From: Bacteroidia bacterium
GTDB lineage: Bacteria > Bacteroidota > Bacteroidia > JABEUT01
DNA length: 8,748 nucleotides
Assembly (NCBI GenBank): GCA_013044305.1
Contig: JABEUT010000170.1
Location: forward strand, 1-8,748
Reading direction: 5' to 3'
In this document: positions 6,701 to 8,748 of the stretch, piece after piece
How positions within the stretch are numbered: position 1 is the stretch's first letter
How the letters are laid out: the number at the start of each line of letters is the position of its first letter
The notes under the pieces: model-generated
The model's database searches: none
What the model was told of the DNA's origin: nothing
The model's input: the letters and a program-made list of their open reading frames with translations, nothing else
Made by a program: the position numbers and the translations under genes

Positions 6701-8736
6701 GAGGCACGAACCCATAGGGAATCTGAATTCACCTGTACAGCCAATGTGCTGTCGTACCAGTAGTATTTGTTATTGCCGTAATTGCCGCCGGTAAGCAGCA
6801 CCGAATCTCGGCAAAGGACAATAGGCTGCGGATTAATTGCGTTGGTATTGATAATTACGTTATCTGAAATAACAGGTTTGGGTGGCAACGGATGAATGAT
6901 TACGTACACACTATCGGTACTGATAAAACAACTGTCCCACGAGATTTGTGTAACATGATACCACCCGCTGGAGCTAACCATACTGGTATCCTTTGTTGAT
7001 CCGTTTGACCATTGATACCGGAAATAAGGACCAGGCTCTCCTCCGTAATAATCGTTGTTGTCAAAATAACCATCATAAAATCCCGCTCCCTTATATGCAT
7101 GTGAATTGGCATACAAGGTTCCCCTAACGCAGAACTGAACGGTGTCCATACAGGTGTCGAGTAAGGATGAATTGTTTATGCAAACGCCGACAAAAGGACG
7201 CAGGCAGGTGTTGGCGCTCCTGTAATAATAATCGTAAGGCACGCGGTTATAGTCTATTGGTTTGGCGATAAACGCATCAAGGTTTCCGTATGTCCTGAAT
7301 TCCTCAAAATTTCCATAATTCGGGTCCGAACAGTAGGGCGGTATTCCCGGATTAACAAGGGAAGCGTGATAACCTAAAAAATTCGATCCTGTTGCAACCA
7401 CCATGTTCAGGTCGAAACTGCCACATGTAAATATATCGCCTGAATTGTCAAGTGTGATTCCCCAACCGTAATTGTTTTTGTCGCCGCCAATCTGCTGACT
7501 CCACTGCCAGGAAGAGGTTTTAATGGAGCTGTAATTGGCAACAAACACATCCCAGAAACCAACACTGTTGAAGGTTCCCTGACCATAGCGGTCGGCAAAG
7601 CTGTTCATCACACATCGGAAATGACCTATGATATTCACATTCCCGTTATTATCTACTGCAAGATTGCGAGAAGTAACCCAACTCGAAGAAGCATCGGAGG
7701 TATCCCACAACAGGTTGGCTGCAGTATCGTATTTGCAAACGAAGATACGGTTGGCATATATGTGCTTCAAATTGGTTTGATGATTATTCCAGAAAAATGA
7801 AAGTATACCCTGAAAATCACCGGTCATGTAAATGTGATTATTCGCGTCTGCTGCTATGGCATTGGCTATGCCGTAAATTGAACCCGCAGCCGTCGTAAAC
7901 CATACCTCCTTGCCGGCATTGGTATATTTGATTAGGAATATGGCATTATAGATAGTCCCTTTATGAAGGTAATCGAAAGTAATGGTGTCGGTAAAACTTC
8001 CCTCCACATACACATTGCCCGAAGGGTCGCATGCCACTCCCAAACCCCTGTCGCTATGTGGACCGGTACCCGATTTTACCCAGATAAAGTTGCCACTGGC
8101 GGCATCCAGCTTGGCTGTAAAAACATTTACGTTACTGCCCGTGGCTTTTAAAGAAAAGCTTCCAAACACGGCAGTATCCTGAAATTCGCCTGTTACAACC
8201 GGGTTCCCGAGGTTGTCTATTGTTATGGCATTGCCTATGTCACCCCCTTTGCCGCCGCCGCTTACAGCCCATTGGCACTGGCCCGACGAGTTGTACTTTG
8301 CAATAAATACGTCCTGCTTGCCGCTGCTTGTAAGCGTATAGGTTCCGAACGTCGCAATGCCATAGTACCATCCTGTAACATAACTGTTACCTCCCAGGTC
8401 TGTTTTTATGGCAAGCCCACGGCTGTTTTGCCCGTTGCCCCCCGCCTGAACGGCCCATAGGTAGTTTCCGTTGACGTCGGTTTTTGTAACAAATATGTTT
8501 GACACCCCCATCGTGACCAGAGTGTTGGCTCCGAATTTGGCGTTGCCTGTAAAGTAACCTGTGGTATAGGTGTTATTGCTGCCGTCGGTTGAAATGCTGT
8601 ATGCCTCATCAGGCTTCTGTCCGCCTCCCTGCTCTAGCCACTGGCTGTTTTGAGCACTAACCGGAAAATGCAAAAGGAACAATGCAAATAAAACTGCTAA
8701 CTTCAATTCAAGAAGAAATTGTAAAATTTTCTTCAT
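3712..8736 (-). CDS. Giant modular surface protein, T9SS type B cargo (propeller, Ig-like, SprB repeats, PKD)
   Basis: A 1674-residue secreted protein. A signal peptide (1-28, cleavage near VSA^Q) is followed by seven SBBP-like beta-propeller units (about 33-495). Ig-like modules, each with a W-core such as YQWSNGS (574-580) or FRWSTGS (858-864), fill about 508-1120. Three SprB repeats cover 1124-1349, with the signature GL-[ST]-AGTY-[ST]-V-x-[IV]-TD followed by GC. Two more Ig-like modules (1355-1500) and a PKD domain (1503-1581, YLWNFGNG) follow. The last ~88 residues are a type B sorting domain ('gliding motility-associated C-terminal domain'): FPNIFTPNGDGKNDMF (1587-1602), IYNRWG (1616-1621), GWDG (1633-1636) and a final FTLIR. 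Family knowledge says such proteins cross the outer membrane by the T9SS and are secreted or surface-attached, with roles in adhesion, gliding or matrix. No catalytic domain is recognisable, so an adhesin or structural role is inferred. The ATG at 8734-8736 fits a normal signal peptide; only 12 nt upstream are visible, so its promoter is outside the window. No gliding or T9SS machinery genes lie nearby. Confidence 0.92.
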   Translation of the reverse strand: MKKILQFLLELKLAVLFALFLLHFPVSAQNSQWLEQGGGQKPDEAYSISTDGSNNTYTTGYFTGNAKFGANTLVTMGVSNIFVTKTDVNGNYLWAVQAGGNGQNSRGLAIKTDLGGNSYVTGWYYGIATFGTYTLTSSGKQDVFIAKYNSSGQCQWAVSGGGKGGDIGNAITIDNLGNPVVTGEFQDTAVFGSFSLKATGSNVNVFTAKLDAASGNFIWVKSGTGPHSDRGLGVACDPSGNVYVEGSFTDTITFDYLHKGTIYNAIFLIKYTNAGKEVWFTTAAGSIYGIANAIAADANNHIYMTGDFQGILSFFWNNHQTNLKHIYANRIFVCKYDTAANLLWDTSDASSSWVTSRNLAVDNNGNVNIIGHFRCVMNSFADRYGQGTFNSVGFWDVFVANYSSIKTSSWQWSQQIGGDKNNYGWGITLDNSGDIFTCGSFDLNMVVATGSNFLGYHASLVNPGIPPYCSDPNYGNFEEFRTYGNLDAFIAKPIDYNRVPYDYYYRSANTCLRPFVGVCINNSSLLDTCMDTVQFCVRGTLYANSHAYKGAGFYDGYFDNNDYYGGEPGPYFRYQWSNGSTKDTSMVSSSGWYHVTQISWDSCFISTDSVYVIIHPLPPKPVISDNVIINTNAINPQPIVLCRDSVLLTGGNYGNNKYYWYDSTLAVQVNSDSLWVRASDSDYCHFIVVDSNGCQNDNFVKIVLDSALPKIIPKLYCVQDTADHDTVTLCQGGYFVMYAYDSISNPLHKEGYCIPPKFRTQIYWHAGINPAAYSRRQDCANNYGDNNTFYPSDSGWYYITDTVVRKNTCGSDMYVTADSIYVKLHPNPVIQLTVSPNQTICPGGIDSALLIASCNYPFRWSTGSTSDSIWVIQTGPYTVSSTATNQWGCSASALQSVRVDTPPQPLITMNPSNGIICPYDSVYLQCSGAGTFNWYGPVGPFGGNQNYAYGNVPGLYYCVLHDLNGCKLLSNTVILEQYTTPFLWAYPSPFLCWGDSVLIHVACSPGANIQWQPPLYGSDSLQYVKAAGTYTCTVVSCGIVTNATITIGLRNIGAGIKVTNPILCSPGDSAILTADSAMANYLWMPGNYNSRTIIVKTGGIYSLTVTDSGGCKGTSSVIIKQGIPMHDSISALQNINCYNSNTGSITAGVRGGTMPYTYQWSPPAGSSATITGLSAGTYSVQITDSNGCQATASAVIVSPSKPLHDSLYSIKLLCCNTNTGSAVVVASGGWGGYKYLWNPGAQTSSSITGLTAGTYTVTITDSLGCTLTDSIIVTQPACIVLSDTTVNAHCENNDGQASVSATGGTGNYTYLWNPGGQTTSTITGLSAGTYTVTVTDANGCSASAVVVVRHSDDERAMIRLNTDSACRGQSITMTVTGAQSYLWSNGATDSSIVFIADSSMTWSVICTKGICADTSRAKFYCYPPLQTGRHNGLIVCQGHSDTVFATVSGGKPPYIYQWNNGITADSPGPFIMDAGISVIYICNISDGCSYSAIDSISVNVVLKPVAMFEVSPDTVAPGDAVNFINQSKYAASYLWNFGNGTTGTDSGMITYTFQHSGAYQIMLIAFNSLGCPDSASEVLNVKDKVLFPNIFTPNGDGKNDMFMVKISEALCYNCQIYNRWGTLMYESDDINRGWDGKDRRTGDAASNGEYYYIVHYCDKNNTPFTRYGYFTLIR
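3715..3978 (-). other. T9SS type B C-terminal sorting domain within the giant protein
   Basis: Residues 1587-1674. Recognisable landmarks are FTPNGDGKND, the IYNRWG turn, an ESDDI segment, GWDG, a GEYYY strand and the terminal TLIR. This domain directs folded cargo through the T9SS. It is intact and ends exactly at the stop codon, so the gene looks full-length at its 3' end. Confidence 0.93.
4690..5367 (-). repeat. Three SprB-type repeats in the giant protein
   Basis: Residues about 1124-1199, 1201-1277 and 1278-1349, each of roughly 72-77 residues. All share a Cys near the start, a G-[GT]-x-x-Y-x-[YF]-x-W core, and the ending GLSAGTY or GLTAGTY, then a TD and GC pair. SprB repeats are named after the Flavobacterium gliding adhesin. 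Three is a small number next to the dozens in SprB itself, so this is an SprB-like cargo and not SprB. Confidence 0.9.
7252..8640 (-). repeat. Seven SBBP-like beta-propeller units in the giant protein
   Basis: Residues about 33-495. Seven strands of the type [NH]-x-[YVF]-x-[TEIC]-G end at residues 60, 122, 183, 246, 306, 371 and 439, a period of roughly 60-68. Seven strands of the type [IVA]-F-x-x-[KN] (IFVTK, VFIAK, VFTAK, IFLIK, IFVCK, VFVAN, AFIAK) follow in register. Six units end with a W-strand; the seventh W-strand is N-terminal (W33LEQGGG). This is the expected count for a closed seven-bladed propeller. Confidence 0.82.
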
Positions 8737-8748
8737 GCGGATTTATTA

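Noticed and set aside
7407..8609. Several short frames on both strands within the giant gene
   Set aside because: All lie inside a continuous 5-kb open frame with recognisable domains and show no motifs or plausible start signals of their own.

Overview
The window looks like a chromosomal segment from a member of the Bacteroidota. The main reasons are a giant secreted protein ending in a type B C-terminal sorting domain of the type IX secretion system (T9SS), SprB-type repeats, a small repeat protein of the 'beta-flower' type with an aromatic-rich C-terminus, and several intergenic matches to the Bacteroidota -7 promoter element TAnnTTTG. Genus and species cannot be told from the sequence.

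Layout, left to right. Positions 1-256 hold no convincing gene, only a candidate leftward promoter near the edge and an inverted repeat that may end the leftward GIY-YIG transcript. Then come a small GIY-YIG nuclease-family gene (257-513, minus) that appears frameshifted near its 5' end, and directly upstream of it a tRNA-Ser(GCU) (541-629, minus). Next is a tight minus-strand pair: a zinc-ribbon SAM-dependent methyltransferase (1761-2759) followed 4 nt later by an AI-2E-family membrane protein (677-1756) that starts with TTG. Upstream of these lies a secreted repeat protein with six 17-residue units (2818-3228, minus). A 166-bp region with a promoter-like element in each direction separates it from the only plus-strand gene, a 62-residue exported lysine-rich heptad-repeat peptide (3395-3583). 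A strong bidirectional hairpin terminator (3609-3638) sits between that gene and the convergent 1674-residue surface protein (3712-8736, minus), which fills the right 57% of the window.

The giant protein is a modular T9SS cargo: signal peptide, a seven-unit beta-propeller that seems to close by a velcro strand, about seven Ig-like modules, three SprB repeats, two more Ig-like modules, a PKD domain and the sorting domain. It is probably exported through the Sec system and then the T9SS and displayed on the surface. Two other products carry Sec signal peptides, so three of the six proteins are envelope or secreted proteins and one more is an integral membrane protein. Apart from the methyltransferase/AI-2E pair, nothing indicates a shared pathway.

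I found no CRISPR array, transposase, phage gene, toxin-antitoxin pair or recognisable defence system. The points most worth a second look are the frameshifted GIY-YIG gene joined to the 3' end of tRNA-Ser, the TTG-initiated coupling of the AI-2E gene, the two small repeat proteins, and the propeller closure in the giant protein.
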